64,000 bases of DNA from an uncultured Blautia sp. (GCA_958367245.1 CATXEA010000016.1:14640-78639), one strand, 5' to 3'; shown: positions 42,401-52,132, counted from the stretch's first letter. The notes: generated by a model from the letters alone, not told the origin. A program made the numbers and translations.

Positions 42401-44638
42401 ATGAAGCACAAAAAACTATGGTTTTGGCTTATGACAGTCACATCTGTTATTTATATTCTGTGGAGGTTATTTTTCACCCTTCCGCTTCATGCTGGAATTG
42501 TAGCACTGATTGCCGGAATCGCGTTGTTTTCGGCAGAGTTTATCAGTATGTTGGAAGCGGTGATTCATTACATTTGCATGAGCAAAGATAAAGTTCCGGA
42601 ATTTCCGGTTATAGCTGAGGTGGATTATCCCCATATAGACGTATTGATTGCAACACACAGCGAAGAAGCGGATTTGTTGTTTAAAACGGTAAATGGCTGC
42701 AAGCATATGGATTATCCAGATAAATCCAAAGTACATATTTATCTGTGTGACGATAACAATCGGCCTGAAATTGCGAAGCTGGCTCATGACATGGGGGTCG
42801 GATACTTTGGATTGTCCGATAATAAGCTGGCCAAAGCAGGTAACTTGAACCATGCTCTTTCTAAGACAGACTCTCCATTAGTTGTAACTTTTGATGCGGA
42901 CATGATTCCGAGAAGCATTTTTTTAATGGAGACGGTTCCTTACTTCTTTTTACCAGAAATGATTTTGGATCACGGGGAATGGAGAAAACGAACAGAAGAA
43001 GAAATCGATCCCGATTATAAAATCGGTTTTGTTCAGACACCCCAGAGTTTTTATAACCCGGATCTGTTCCAGTTTAATTTTTTTGCAGAGAGTAATATCC
43101 CAAATGAGCAGGATTACTTCTTTAAAGAAGTAAACGTAGGAAGAAACAGCAGTAACTCTGCAATCTATGCAGGTTCTAACACAGTAATATCTCGCCGGGC
43201 GCTGGAAGAAGTGGGCGGTATCCGCACAAAAACCATTACAGAAGATTTTGCTACAGGAATTGATATTCAGGCAAAAGGATATACCTGTTTTGCCATTGAT
43301 AAAGTTTTGGCTTCCGGTCTTGCCCCGGATGATTTTCCAAATCTGTTGAAACAACGGCAGCGCTGGGGGCGTGGCTGTGTACAAACAATTCGAAGCTTTA
43401 AGTTTCTGTTTGGAAAGTTGCCATTTATATCAAAATTAAGCTATCTCTCCTGTTTGCTCTACTGGTGGACATTTTTGCGCAGAATCATCTATATTCTCTC
43501 CCCTATTCTCTTTACCGTATTTGGGGTATTGGTAGTTAAGACAGATATTTTGGGGATTTTATTGATTTGGCTGCCATCCTATTTGATTTATAACCACTCA
43601 TTGCGTTTGTTGTCTGGTAAGGTACGCGATCAGAAATGGAGCAATATTGTAGATACAATATTGTGTCCATATATGATACTCCCAATCTTGGCGGAAACCT
43701 TTGGAATCCGCATGAGGAAGTTTTCGGTCACGAATAAGGAAAAAACAGTATCCAGAAGCGCAAAAATTATCTATGCAATTCCACATATGATTTTACTGGC
43801 AGCATCTATCGTGGGGATTTATTTCAGTATAGAATTTATGCTGTTGTACAAAAGCATACTGGGACTTGTTGTGCTGTTTTGGCTGTGTATGAATACATAT
43901 TTTCTGGCAATGGCAATCTTTTTCCTCTTTGGAAGAATTAACTACAGAAGTTCGGAACGGTTCCGCGCAGAGATCCCGATTACCTTTTCTGTGGGTACAC
44001 GCAAAGGCAATGGCATCACCTGTGATGTTTCCGAAAATGGGTTGGCCTTTATCACAGATTTTCCGGAATTTCTCCATGGGGTTGTTGACTTTGAGCTGCA
44101 GGATGAAAAGTGGAATGCGACAGTGCCGGGTGAAATCGTTCATGTGGGAAAGATCGGGGATAAATGGAGATACAGTGTAAAGCTGGTTGATTTACCTTTT
44201 GAAGAAAAGCAAAACTACGATCAGATCGTATTTGACCGTGTGCCTACATTGGCAACAGAGATTAAAACCAGTGCAGCTAAGGATTTGCTGATATTTTTCA
44301 AGAGAAAAACCGCATCTTCTGTGTTATCTCAAAGAAAATTACCGAGAATAGTATTGAATACTTCCATGCGGACAGACAACGGAAGTGTTGTCCATGTTTT
44401 GGATTATAATTATCAGTATATGTTGATTACCGGAGCTGTCCCGGATTCAGAGTTTGATCTGTACATGGGAAGAACTGCTTTGCATTTGAAAAAAACACAA
44501 TCTTCCGTTGGTGGTAAAGATAATCTGTTTGAAATTGAAAACTGGGAAAATATATCGGATTCCCTGGAGCTTCATGAAGCATTGTTGAAATTGATTCAAG
44601 GAAAACAGATGGAGGAAAAAGAGCTAGTGAATGTATAA
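42401..44638 (+). CDS. Cellulose-synthase-like glycosyltransferase 2 with PilZ domain
   Basis: A 745-residue membrane enzyme. Two N-terminal helices (10-55) precede the GT2 domain with the substrate-binding Asp in LCDDNNRPE, VTFDADM, the catalytic TEDFATGIDIQ and the QRQRWGRGCVQT (QxxRW) motif of processive synthases. Further helices follow (about 345-425, 455-520). A PilZ domain near 525-625 has RSSERFR (RxxxR) and DVSENGLAF (DxSxxG), both required for cyclic-di-GMP binding. It should therefore be a c-di-GMP-activated beta-glucan (cellulose-type) synthase like BcsA or the clostridial CcsA. The start follows AAAGGAGG; its stop overlaps the GH5 gene by eight bases. Confidence 0.9.
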   Translation: MKHKKLWFWLMTVTSVIYILWRLFFTLPLHAGIVALIAGIALFSAEFISMLEAVIHYICMSKDKVPEFPVIAEVDYPHIDVLIATHSEEADLLFKTVNGCKHMDYPDKSKVHIYLCDDNNRPEIAKLAHDMGVGYFGLSDNKLAKAGNLNHALSKTDSPLVVTFDADMIPRSIFLMETVPYFFLPEMILDHGEWRKRTEEEIDPDYKIGFVQTPQSFYNPDLFQFNFFAESNIPNEQDYFFKEVNVGRNSSNSAIYAGSNTVISRRALEEVGGIRTKTITEDFATGIDIQAKGYTCFAIDKVLASGLAPDDFPNLLKQRQRWGRGCVQTIRSFKFLFGKLPFISKLSYLSCLLYWWTFLRRIIYILSPILFTVFGVLVVKTDILGILLIWLPSYLIYNHSLRLLSGKVRDQKWSNIVDTILCPYMILPILAETFGIRMRKFSVTNKEKTVSRSAKIIYAIPHMILLAASIVGIYFSIEFMLLYKSILGLVVLFWLCMNTYFLAMAIFFLFGRINYRSSERFRAEIPITFSVGTRKGNGITCDVSENGLAFITDFPEFLHGVVDFELQDEKWNATVPGEIVHVGKIGDKWRYSVKLVDLPFEEKQNYDQIVFDRVPTLATEIKTSAAKDLLIFFKRKTASSVLSQRKLPRIVLNTSMRTDNGSVVHVLDYNYQYMLITGAVPDSEFDLYMGRTALHLKKTQSSVGGKDNLFEIENWENISDSLELHEALLKLIQGKQMEEKELVNV

Positions 44639-45740
44639 GAAAAGCGCAATCAGATTGTTTGCAGGGGTTGCGGCAGCAGTATTTGCCGCCGCAACCTTTC
44701 TGTTATTATTTATGCTGCATGAGCAAAAACAAATAAATGAAACCCTATCCGATGCACAGCATACCCTTCAGATGCAAAATCAGGAGCTTCAGCAAGAAAT
44801 AAACGATTTGCTTACGAAAAAAGGTGGAATAGAGGAACATGGACAGCTATCCATAAAAGGAACACAAGTAGTAGATCAAAATGGAAATCCTCTTATGTTG
44901 CGAGGGGTGAGCAGCCACGGTATTGCATGGTATCCAGAATATACGAACTATTCTGCTTTAAAAACTCTAAAAGATTATGGCGCAAATGTATTTCGGATTG
45001 CTATGTATGTGGAACAGAATGATGGCTATTTAGAAGAACCAGAATTAAACAAAAAGCTCCTGTTCTCTGCAATCGAAAATTCTTTGGCAGCAGACTTGTA
45101 CACCATTGTTGATTGGCATGTGCTTCGGGATGAAAATCCGAATCGTAATATCGAGGAAGCGATGGATGTACTGGAAGAAGTAGCACAGCGATATGGAGAC
45201 AATCCCGGTATCATTTATGAGATCTGTAATGAACCGAATGGGGATACAACGTATGACGACATTGTTCGCTATGCGGAGCAGGTCATACCAATCATACGCA
45301 AGCACGCTCCAAATTCTTTAGTTCTGGTGGGGACGCCGAACTTCTGTACATCACTTTCAGAAGCGATAGAAAATCCCATCGAGTACCAGAATATTATGTA
45401 CACCTATCACTATTATGCCGGAATATCGGATTGTAAGTTTGCGATAGAGGAAATTGCAAGAGGGCTTGAAGGCGGTTTGCCAATATTCGTCAGTGAATGG
45501 GGATTGGATAGCCACGATGTTGCGGAACATCATTGGAATGAGACCAGGGACTTTTTAGATTATTTAGAAAATAAAAAAATTGGATGGATAAATTGGTCAC
45601 TGAGCAACAAAAATGAGGGTTATTCTATGATTGAGCCGGCCAGCAGAAAGCTTAATAGCTGGAATGAGGGGGATATAACAGATAGTGGGAGATTTGTTTT
45701 GAAATATTTATCTTTAGGAAAGGATCAGAAGTTAAAATGA
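44631..45740 (+). CDS. Membrane-anchored glycoside hydrolase family 5 endoglucanase
   Basis: A 369-residue protein. An N-terminal transmembrane anchor (8-30) is followed by a coiled-coil-like stretch (33-65) and a GH5 catalytic domain (about 72-360). The acid/base is Glu201 in ICNEPNGD and the nucleophile Glu289 in VSEWGLD; DWHVL near 160 is also conserved. Cellulose synthase loci usually encode such a cellulase (BcsZ, CcsZ), which trims the nascent polymer. It overlaps the synthase gene by eight bases and the next gene by ATGA, so expression is tightly coupled. Confidence 0.9.
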   Translation: MYKKSAIRLFAGVAAAVFAAATFLLLFMLHEQKQINETLSDAQHTLQMQNQELQQEINDLLTKKGGIEEHGQLSIKGTQVVDQNGNPLMLRGVSSHGIAWYPEYTNYSALKTLKDYGANVFRIAMYVEQNDGYLEEPELNKKLLFSAIENSLAADLYTIVDWHVLRDENPNRNIEEAMDVLEEVAQRYGDNPGIIYEICNEPNGDTTYDDIVRYAEQVIPIIRKHAPNSLVLVGTPNFCTSLSEAIENPIEYQNIMYTYHYYAGISDCKFAIEEIARGLEGGLPIFVSEWGLDSHDVAEHHWNETRDFLDYLENKKIGWINWSLSNKNEGYSMIEPASRKLNSWNEGDITDSGRFVLKYLSLGKDQKLK

Positions 45741-47191
45741 AGACAATATACAAAGTAGGAATTGGAATTGTTTTGTTGATTTTGGATTGTGTGCTTATTT
45801 TGGTTTATTGTAAATGGAAAATTCATCTATTAACTCCTTTTTTTGTAGGTGTAGTTATATTGATTGACTTGCTGACCATTTTGTTTCTATTGCTCTTGGA
45901 GAGAAATCAGAAATTAAAAAAGGTGGTAGAAACAGATTGGCTTACAGGTGGATATAATCGATATGGATTTCTTCAGAAAGCCAATACCCTGTTAAAAACT
46001 ACAAAAAGTGGTGTTGGCAATTATATTGTTGTAAACATGAATATCGTTGATTTTAAAAAAATCAACCAACAATTTGGAGAAAGAGATGCCGATCAGATTT
46101 TGAAAGAAATTTATACACTGTTTGATGGTTATGTAAAGGATAATGAATTGTTTTGCCGCAGTGGAGTTGACTACTTTTTGTTTCTTCTGCATAAGGAAAC
46201 CAATGATATACTGAACAATTCTTTAAACCAGATGCTGCAAAGCATTGAGAAGATGGACAGAGCGGTTCAGGTTGACTTTAAAATCGGTGCATGCAGAATT
46301 CAGGATTCTGACTCCTTAGAAATCACCATTAACCAGGCAGCTTATATTATGAATCAAAATGATACTGTAAATCAATGTGTTTTCTATGATGATAATTTCG
46401 CAAAACAGGAAAAAGAAAAAAGTGATTTGCTTGACGCTTTTGAATCAGATATAAGACACAGAGAATTTCAAGTGTATTTGCAGCCGATTGTATCGACGAG
46501 TAATAAATTTCCGTTAGCTGCGGAGGCGTTGGTTCGTTGGAAGCATCCCCAAAAGGGATTGCTTTCTCCAGATAAGTTTATCCCTGTCTTGGAAGAGTAC
46601 AATAAAATAGCAGAATTGGACCTGTATATGTTTGAATCCGCATGTCAGATTATAGAGAATCAAATTTCCAAAGGTCAAAGCTATGTGGAGATTTCAGTCA
46701 ATTTGTCAAGAACTCACCTGAAACAAAAAGGTCTATGTATTTGTGATGATTACTACAGAATCAAATCCCGATATCATATTCCTGAAGGCGCGCTCAAGTT
46801 AGAAATCACAGAGAATTCCATGTTTGAGTTAGATGATTTCGACATGATTACCAATATCGTAGATGAGTTTCATGCGATGGGATTACGAGTTGGTCTTGAT
46901 GATTTTGGATATGCCTATTCATCTTTAGTCCTATTAAAAGATCTTAAAGTTGATGTGCTGAAGTTGGATCGTTCGTTTTTTTTGAATGAAAATTTAAAAT
47001 CATACAAAATTGTAGGGAAAATTATTGAGTTAGCACATGAGTTAGGGATGCTCGTTGTCGCAGAAGGAATTGAGGAAAAATATCAAGTGGATAAGCTCCA
47101 TAGCTTAAATTGTGATTATATTCAAGGATATTATTTTTCAAAACCGGTTTCCTGCGAGGATTTTGAACGATGGAGAAAAAAACATGATTAG
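45737..47191 (+). CDS. GGDEF-EAL protein, probable c-di-GMP phosphodiesterase
   Basis: A 484-residue protein with two N-terminal transmembrane helices (5-55), a degenerate GGDEF domain (about 70-220) and an EAL domain (about 230-484). The GGDEF site reads SGVDYF, so it should not make c-di-GMP. The EAL site E263-A264-L265 (AAEALVRW), NLSRTHL, LEITENS, GLDDFGYAYSSL (DDFG) and VAEGIE are all intact, so phosphodiesterase activity is expected. It is translationally coupled to the GH5 gene and would lower the signal that drives the PilZ synthase encoded upstream. Confidence 0.9.
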   Translation: MKTIYKVGIGIVLLILDCVLILVYCKWKIHLLTPFFVGVVILIDLLTILFLLLLERNQKLKKVVETDWLTGGYNRYGFLQKANTLLKTTKSGVGNYIVVNMNIVDFKKINQQFGERDADQILKEIYTLFDGYVKDNELFCRSGVDYFLFLLHKETNDILNNSLNQMLQSIEKMDRAVQVDFKIGACRIQDSDSLEITINQAAYIMNQNDTVNQCVFYDDNFAKQEKEKSDLLDAFESDIRHREFQVYLQPIVSTSNKFPLAAEALVRWKHPQKGLLSPDKFIPVLEEYNKIAELDLYMFESACQIIENQISKGQSYVEISVNLSRTHLKQKGLCICDDYYRIKSRYHIPEGALKLEITENSMFELDDFDMITNIVDEFHAMGLRVGLDDFGYAYSSLVLLKDLKVDVLKLDRSFFLNENLKSYKIVGKIIELAHELGMLVVAEGIEEKYQVDKLHSLNCDYIQGYYFSKPVSCEDFERWRKKHD

Positions 47192-47240
47192 TTTTTGAAT
47201 TCTCTTTCTGCGTGAAACTCGGATGAAAGGAAGTGAGTGC

Positions 47241-49193
47241 ATGGAAGGTAAAGAGGGGATGAACGGAAAAAGCATTAAAAAAATATTGTTTTTCAAATCG
47301 CGTATTATGGTTTACGCGCTTATCATTTTATTGATGCCAATCAATTTTACGTTTTACCTATCTTCTTTTCACAAGCAGCAAAAGGAACGATCGGAGCAAA
47401 TGTTTCATCAAATAATGCAGGTTATTAAGATGAATGAAAATGACATCAAAGCAGAACGGGATGAATTTTCGGAATTTTGCATCCAAAAAGCAAAAATGGT
47501 AGCTTATTTTGTTGCGCATGAGCCAAATACACGTTATGATTTAGAAAGTATAAAAGAATTGGCAAGTGTAATGGTTGTCGATGAAATACATTTTTTCAAT
47601 AAAGAAGGCGAGATTTATACAGGAAGCCATCCTGAGTATTATGGATATACTGTTTACTCTGGAGAACAGATCGGTTTTTTTGAACAAATGTTAGATGATA
47701 CAAATCTTGCACTATGTCAGGATATTTTGCCCAATACAGCAGAAGGAAAAGAAATGCAGTACGCAGCTGTTTGGCTGGAGGATAAAAGCGGATTTGTTCA
47801 AATTGGCATGAGACCGGAACGATTGCTAAATTTAATAGAAGAAAAAAGTTTGCAAAATATCATAAAGAGCATCCCGTTTGAAAAAAGAGAATATTTTCAC
47901 GTTATAGATATAGACAAGGGGAATGTCATTGCATCATCAGTGGATCAGATGATGGGGGAGAATTTTTCAGATAGCATACATTCATTAGAAAGTGAGAAAT
48001 ATTCGGATACGGTACAGCTTCATCAAATGTTTGATGGGCGTAGGTATTGTGTCTATATGCGGGTGTTTGAGAAATATCTGCTTATACATACCTATGACTC
48101 ACAGTATTTATTAAACAACACCGTAAGCTCTTCTGTTATACTGTTGGCAAGTATTTTGTTAACCACAATCTGTATTGTCAGTGTTTTTCTTAGATATGTT
48201 AAACACCATATTGTAGACAATGTGTTTACACTAAACGAAAAATTAAAGAAAATTGAATTAGGCGATTTAGAGAGTGTGGAAATCGATACTCAAATTCTGG
48301 AGTTTAATGTTCTTATTTATTATATCAACCAATTATTACAAAGCATACGTTTTGATAATAAGCGCATGCAGGATATTATTAACCGTGGACAAATATCATT
48401 GGGAATATTTGAATACAATTCATTTTATAAAAAAATTTTTTTAAATCAACAAATGAAGAGTATTTTAGGCTTCGAAATTTCTCTCCCAATATCTTATGAT
48501 GCTGAGAAAAACATGATTTTGGAAAAACTGAATGAAATTGAACAAAATTGTGTTGATCCGGTACATGACATATACGAATACGATAAAAATGGAGAGATTT
48601 TGTACGTTCAACTAAAAAAATATTTTGATGCTCAGAACGTGATTTATTATCTTAATAATATATCCTTATGGTGGAATAAAATAAATTTGATGAAGGATGA
48701 TAGCTTCAAGGATGTCTTAACAGGACTGCTCAATCGCAGAGGGATTCAAGAAAATGTCAAACGAATATTTGGCGATAAAGAAATCGTCAGAGAAGCTGCA
48801 GTTATTCTGCTGGATGCAGATGGGTTAAAACGAATTAATGACCTGTATGGACATCTAATAGGAGATGAATATTTAAAAAAAATTGCAGCTATCCTCTCTG
48901 GATTTTCCCATAAAAACACCCTAAGCGCCAGATTAGGCGGAGATGAATTTGTGGTCATAGTCTATGGTTTTGATAAAAAAGAAGAAGTTGACTATGTTAT
49001 TAACGAACTGATTTCAAAGCGTGGTTCAATTTTTGATGCCCCGCAGTTATTAGAATACAAAGAAAAATTGGAGTTTTCCGTAGGGGCTTCATACTTTCCG
49101 TCAGAAGGAAAAAACTATCAAGAATTAATTAGCTTGGCAGATGAGCGAATGTATCAGGAAAAAAGGAAACGAAAATCATTAATGGATATTTGA
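47241..49193 (+). CDS. Membrane-bound diguanylate cyclase with extracellular sensor
   Basis: A 650-residue protein. A transmembrane helix (about 18-40) is followed by an extracellular sensor region (about 45-290), then a second helix (about 298-320). A linker/PAS-like segment (about 335-480) leads to a GGDEF domain with the intact active site G566-G-D-E-F570 (ARLGGDEFVV). The usual inhibitory I-site RxxD before it is absent (HKNT), so product feedback may be weak. It would make c-di-GMP for the synthase at 42401. I chose the ATG at 47241, preceded by AAAGGAAGTGAG; an ATG at 47223 would add six residues. Confidence 0.88.
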   Translation: MEGKEGMNGKSIKKILFFKSRIMVYALIILLMPINFTFYLSSFHKQQKERSEQMFHQIMQVIKMNENDIKAERDEFSEFCIQKAKMVAYFVAHEPNTRYDLESIKELASVMVVDEIHFFNKEGEIYTGSHPEYYGYTVYSGEQIGFFEQMLDDTNLALCQDILPNTAEGKEMQYAAVWLEDKSGFVQIGMRPERLLNLIEEKSLQNIIKSIPFEKREYFHVIDIDKGNVIASSVDQMMGENFSDSIHSLESEKYSDTVQLHQMFDGRRYCVYMRVFEKYLLIHTYDSQYLLNNTVSSSVILLASILLTTICIVSVFLRYVKHHIVDNVFTLNEKLKKIELGDLESVEIDTQILEFNVLIYYINQLLQSIRFDNKRMQDIINRGQISLGIFEYNSFYKKIFLNQQMKSILGFEISLPISYDAEKNMILEKLNEIEQNCVDPVHDIYEYDKNGEILYVQLKKYFDAQNVIYYLNNISLWWNKINLMKDDSFKDVLTGLLNRRGIQENVKRIFGDKEIVREAAVILLDADGLKRINDLYGHLIGDEYLKKIAAILSGFSHKNTLSARLGGDEFVVIVYGFDKKEEVDYVINELISKRGSIFDAPQLLEYKEKLEFSVGASYFPSEGKNYQELISLADERMYQEKRKRKSLMDI

Positions 49194-49269
49194 GATTAAG
49201 TAGTTCATTTACAAGGCAATGACAGGATGATTGGAAACAGTACCACGATTCTCGGCTCGGCCAATTCTT

Positions 49270-50007
49270 TTAAATATACCTATGAAGCTGCCCTTCGCGA
49301 AGTATGGTGAAATGGTATTGGAGGAGGGCAGTTTTTAGTTTTTTGCTGTCTCTGACACGGATAGGAAAGCTTGTACCGTCTGTCATGATGCAGGATTCTT
49401 TATCAATAGTATCTACATAATCTGCATTGACAAGGACTCCGCGGTTGATGGACAGGAAACAGGGGGCATTTTTCGTAAGGTGAAGAAAGGTTCCTAAAGT
49501 CATGCGAGTGCGAAGATGTCTCCCGTCATTTGTATGGATGTTCAGATAGTGTGCGTTACTTACCACAGATATAATCTCGGACAAAAGCAAAGAAATGGAC
49601 TGTCTGTTGCTGATGATTTCAATGTAGGGTAATTCGGGGAGATGTTTTTTTACATCCGATAGAAGCTGGAACACTCTCTGGCTGGTAAAAGGCTTCACAA
49701 TATAATCATATGCATGGAAAGAAAAAGCCTCGGGCATAAAATCACTGGTTGAGGTCAGAAAAACCAGGAAACAGGCATGGTCTTTTTCGCGCAGTCTGCG
49801 GGCAGTCTCTATGCCATTTATCCCTTCCATAATGATATCCATAAAAACAACTTGATAAACACCTGCCTGAAAGCTGTCCAGAAATGCTTTTCCGCTGACA
49901 AAACAGGAGGTTTCAATGGAATCGCAGCCCTGTGTCTCAAAATCATGACAAAGGCTTGCTATTTTATCTGTATATATTTTTTCGTCGTCTACAATGGCAA
50001 TTTTCAT
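49270..50007 (-). CDS. LytTR-family response regulator
   Basis: A 245-residue regulator. The receiver domain (1-125) has the acidic pair DD at 8-9, the phospho-acceptor Asp in VFMDIIMEGINGIE near residue 56 and the Lys in YDYIVKPF near 107. A LytTR DNA-binding domain follows (about 140-245; HYLNIHTNDGRHLRTR, INRGVLVNADYVDTID). The ATG at 50007 is taken; an upstream GTG at 50016 is in frame. It lies downstream of the kinase at 50088-51413. The first part of this gene is duplicated, broken, at 38985-39143. Confidence 0.9.
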   Translation of the reverse strand: MKIAIVDDEKIYTDKIASLCHDFETQGCDSIETSCFVSGKAFLDSFQAGVYQVVFMDIIMEGINGIETARRLREKDHACFLVFLTSTSDFMPEAFSFHAYDYIVKPFTSQRVFQLLSDVKKHLPELPYIEIISNRQSISLLLSEIISVVSNAHYLNIHTNDGRHLRTRMTLGTFLHLTKNAPCFLSINRGVLVNADYVDTIDKESCIMTDGTSFPIRVRDSKKLKTALLQYHFTILREGQLHRYI

Positions 50008-50074
50008 ATGAATCACATCCTTTTTAGAATTATTTTAACATAAAAGTATATGGGATTCCAGATAGCCGTATGTG
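49849..50074. repeat. Right copy of the 226-bp direct repeat
   Basis: Counterpart of 38985-39210. This copy contains the intact start of the response regulator gene and the spacer to the kinase gene. The copies are 10,864 bases apart in the same orientation. Confidence 0.85.
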
Positions 50075-50087
50075 AGAGAGGCTTTTT

Positions 50088-51413
50088 TTAACGGGAATCA
50101 GACCCGCAAAGCATAACTCTGGCAGAGAAAAGTCCGGTGTGCCAGGTAAAAGTACTGGTGCCGTTGGATTTTTCAGCAATATGGCGGACGGACTGGATAC
50201 CGATGCCGTTTCCGTTCCGTTTGGAAGACTGGAATATCCCGCTTTTTTCTCTGATTTCTCCGTCAAAAGTATTTTCAACCTGAATCAGAAGCAGGCGATT
50301 GGAGTGCATATAGATCTGTATTCTGATCTGGCGTCGCACAGGGGCGGTATTTTGGCTGGCTTCTACTGCATTTTCAAGAAGATTGGAAAGTACAAGGCAC
50401 ATGTCAAGCTCATCGACAGAAATTTTTGCGGGCAGATCAATCTGTGCGTGGAATGGGATGTCTTCCCGTCTGGCGAGTGAACAATAATATCCGATTACGC
50501 TGTCAGCGGCTTTGTTTTCGCAAAAAATCATATTCAGGTTCGGTATTCTGGATATCACTGTGTTCAGATAAGATTGAATCTTTTCCAGATCTCCGTCCTG
50601 AGTCAGAAGTGAAATCATGTTAAAGTGATACCTCATATCGTGCCGTGCCTGTCTGGCGTCTTCGATGGCAGTTTTGAGACTGGCATATCGCTCCTGCTGC
50701 ATGGAAAGAAAATGATTTTCCAACTGCAGTCTGGAATTCCGGTTTAAGCTTTCTGCTATTAGAAAAAAGACGGTAAAAAAAGCAATCAGGAGGAGAAGAA
50801 AAACAAGACTGAGCACGAAATATATCTGCAGCACTCGGCCAATATACAGCGTATGGCGGTACTTGGGAACCAAAAACCTGTTCAGGGCAATGAAAATAAC
50901 CGGAAATATCCAGAAAATATACCATGTCTGTGCAAAATTATCGTTCTCTATCATATTTTGAACCGAATGGATAGCCGGATAATATGCACACGCTACAAAT
51001 AGCCAGCAGACTGTGTTATAGATAATCCCGCCCCATATGCAAAACCAGAGCATATCGTCTGTCCGGTTCAGAATCAGGGCTGCATTGACAGCTCTGGAAA
51101 GGCCGTTGATGCAGGAAAAAACCGCACAGACCGACAGGGCAACAGTACCGGATTTCCACAAAGAAATACGGAGAGTTTTTATATATACGGCTGCCGCAGC
51201 TAATATCAGTACAATCAGAGCCGGTGCAGTGGATGTTTGCCGATGGTAACAGATTGTTCCTCCAATGCCAGAAAGACACAGGAAAAGAAACAGTATTCGG
51301 CTAAGGAGTCTGGTCGGCGTTTGTTTCAGGTAAGATCTGACTGGTATATATGCCAATAGAATCCCCGGTATCATAATGGTAAGTTCCAGTATAGGGCGAA
51401 ATACGTCAGTCAT
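50088..51413 (-). CDS. GHKL-type sensor histidine kinase (AgrC/citA-like)
   Basis: A 441-residue protein with six or seven N-terminal transmembrane helices (about 10-230) and a cytoplasmic GHKL domain. The probable phospho-accepting His lies in ARHDMRYHFNM near residue 267; the N box is LSNLLENAVEAS near 348, and the G box GNGIGIQSVRHIAEKSNG near 410. This arrangement is typical of peptide-sensing kinases that pair with LytTR regulators. Its ATG overlaps the stop of the upstream regulator gene by one base. No autoinducer-peptide gene was found next to it. Confidence 0.88.
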   Translation of the reverse strand: MTDVFRPILELTIMIPGILLAYIPVRSYLKQTPTRLLSRILFLFLCLSGIGGTICYHRQTSTAPALIVLILAAAAVYIKTLRISLWKSGTVALSVCAVFSCINGLSRAVNAALILNRTDDMLWFCIWGGIIYNTVCWLFVACAYYPAIHSVQNMIENDNFAQTWYIFWIFPVIFIALNRFLVPKYRHTLYIGRVLQIYFVLSLVFLLLLIAFFTVFFLIAESLNRNSRLQLENHFLSMQQERYASLKTAIEDARQARHDMRYHFNMISLLTQDGDLEKIQSYLNTVISRIPNLNMIFCENKAADSVIGYYCSLARREDIPFHAQIDLPAKISVDELDMCLVLSNLLENAVEASQNTAPVRRQIRIQIYMHSNRLLLIQVENTFDGEIREKSGIFQSSKRNGNGIGIQSVRHIAEKSNGTSTFTWHTGLFSARVMLCGSDSR

Positions 51414-52132
51414 TATACAGGCCCCCTTTGAAAAAGAAATTCCATAAAAGTCTGTCGGGCAGTTTTTAGGAGCTCATGGCTGACAAATACTTTACTTCCG
51501 TCATCCATGAGGAAGGAATCACCCTTAAAATCAGCAGCATGTTCCAGATTGGCAATAACGCCGCGGCTGCAGATAAAGAAGCGCGGATCGTATGTGAGAG
51601 GCGCTGTGAACATTTTGAAAGACTGGCGTGTGACCAGTGTTTTTTGGGCAGTAGTATGAATGTATATCATATGGGAAAAGTGCTCCGCATAGATGATATT
51701 TTTGTAGGACAGACGGATCACACAGCCGTTTGATTTAATATTAAGGTATTTATCCGGTTGCGGAATTCGTGAAAGAAGTTCATCCATCAAACTGTCTATC
51801 TCTTCTTCTGTAACAGGTTTTACAAGGTAGTGCATGGCGCGTACCTGAAAACCCTCCAATGCATGATCGGCAGATATGGTAGTAAACACAAGAGAGCATT
51901 CTGTATTTGACTCGCGCAGCTTTCTTGCTGTTTCAATTCCATTTTCTCCTGTCATATAAATATCAAGAAATACAACTGTGAAGCGTTGAGACTTTTCTGC
52001 TATAAGAAAGTCTGCTCCGCTTTTGTATTCAAATAAATCTGCCTGAACATTACAGCTGTTCAGCTTTCGCTCCAGACGGCTCCGTAAGAGCGCCCGTTCT
52101 GCGGCGACATCATCAACAATAGCTATTTTCAT
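51413..52132 (-). CDS. LytTR-family response regulator
   Basis: A 239-residue regulator paralogous to that at 49270. Receiver signatures are VDDVAAERALL, the phospho-acceptor Asp in VFLDIYMTGENGIE near residue 57 and HYLVKPV near 108. The LytTR domain spans about 135-235 (FFICSRGVIANLEHAADF). It is the first gene of the minus-strand unit RR-kinase-RR. The start is the ATG at 52132 behind CAAAGGGTATC. Confidence 0.9.
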   Translation of the reverse strand: MKIAIVDDVAAERALLRSRLERKLNSCNVQADLFEYKSGADFLIAEKSQRFTVVFLDIYMTGENGIETARKLRESNTECSLVFTTISADHALEGFQVRAMHYLVKPVTEEEIDSLMDELLSRIPQPDKYLNIKSNGCVIRLSYKNIIYAEHFSHMIYIHTTAQKTLVTRQSFKMFTAPLTYDPRFFICSRGVIANLEHAADFKGDSFLMDDGSKVFVSHELLKTARQTFMEFLFQRGPV

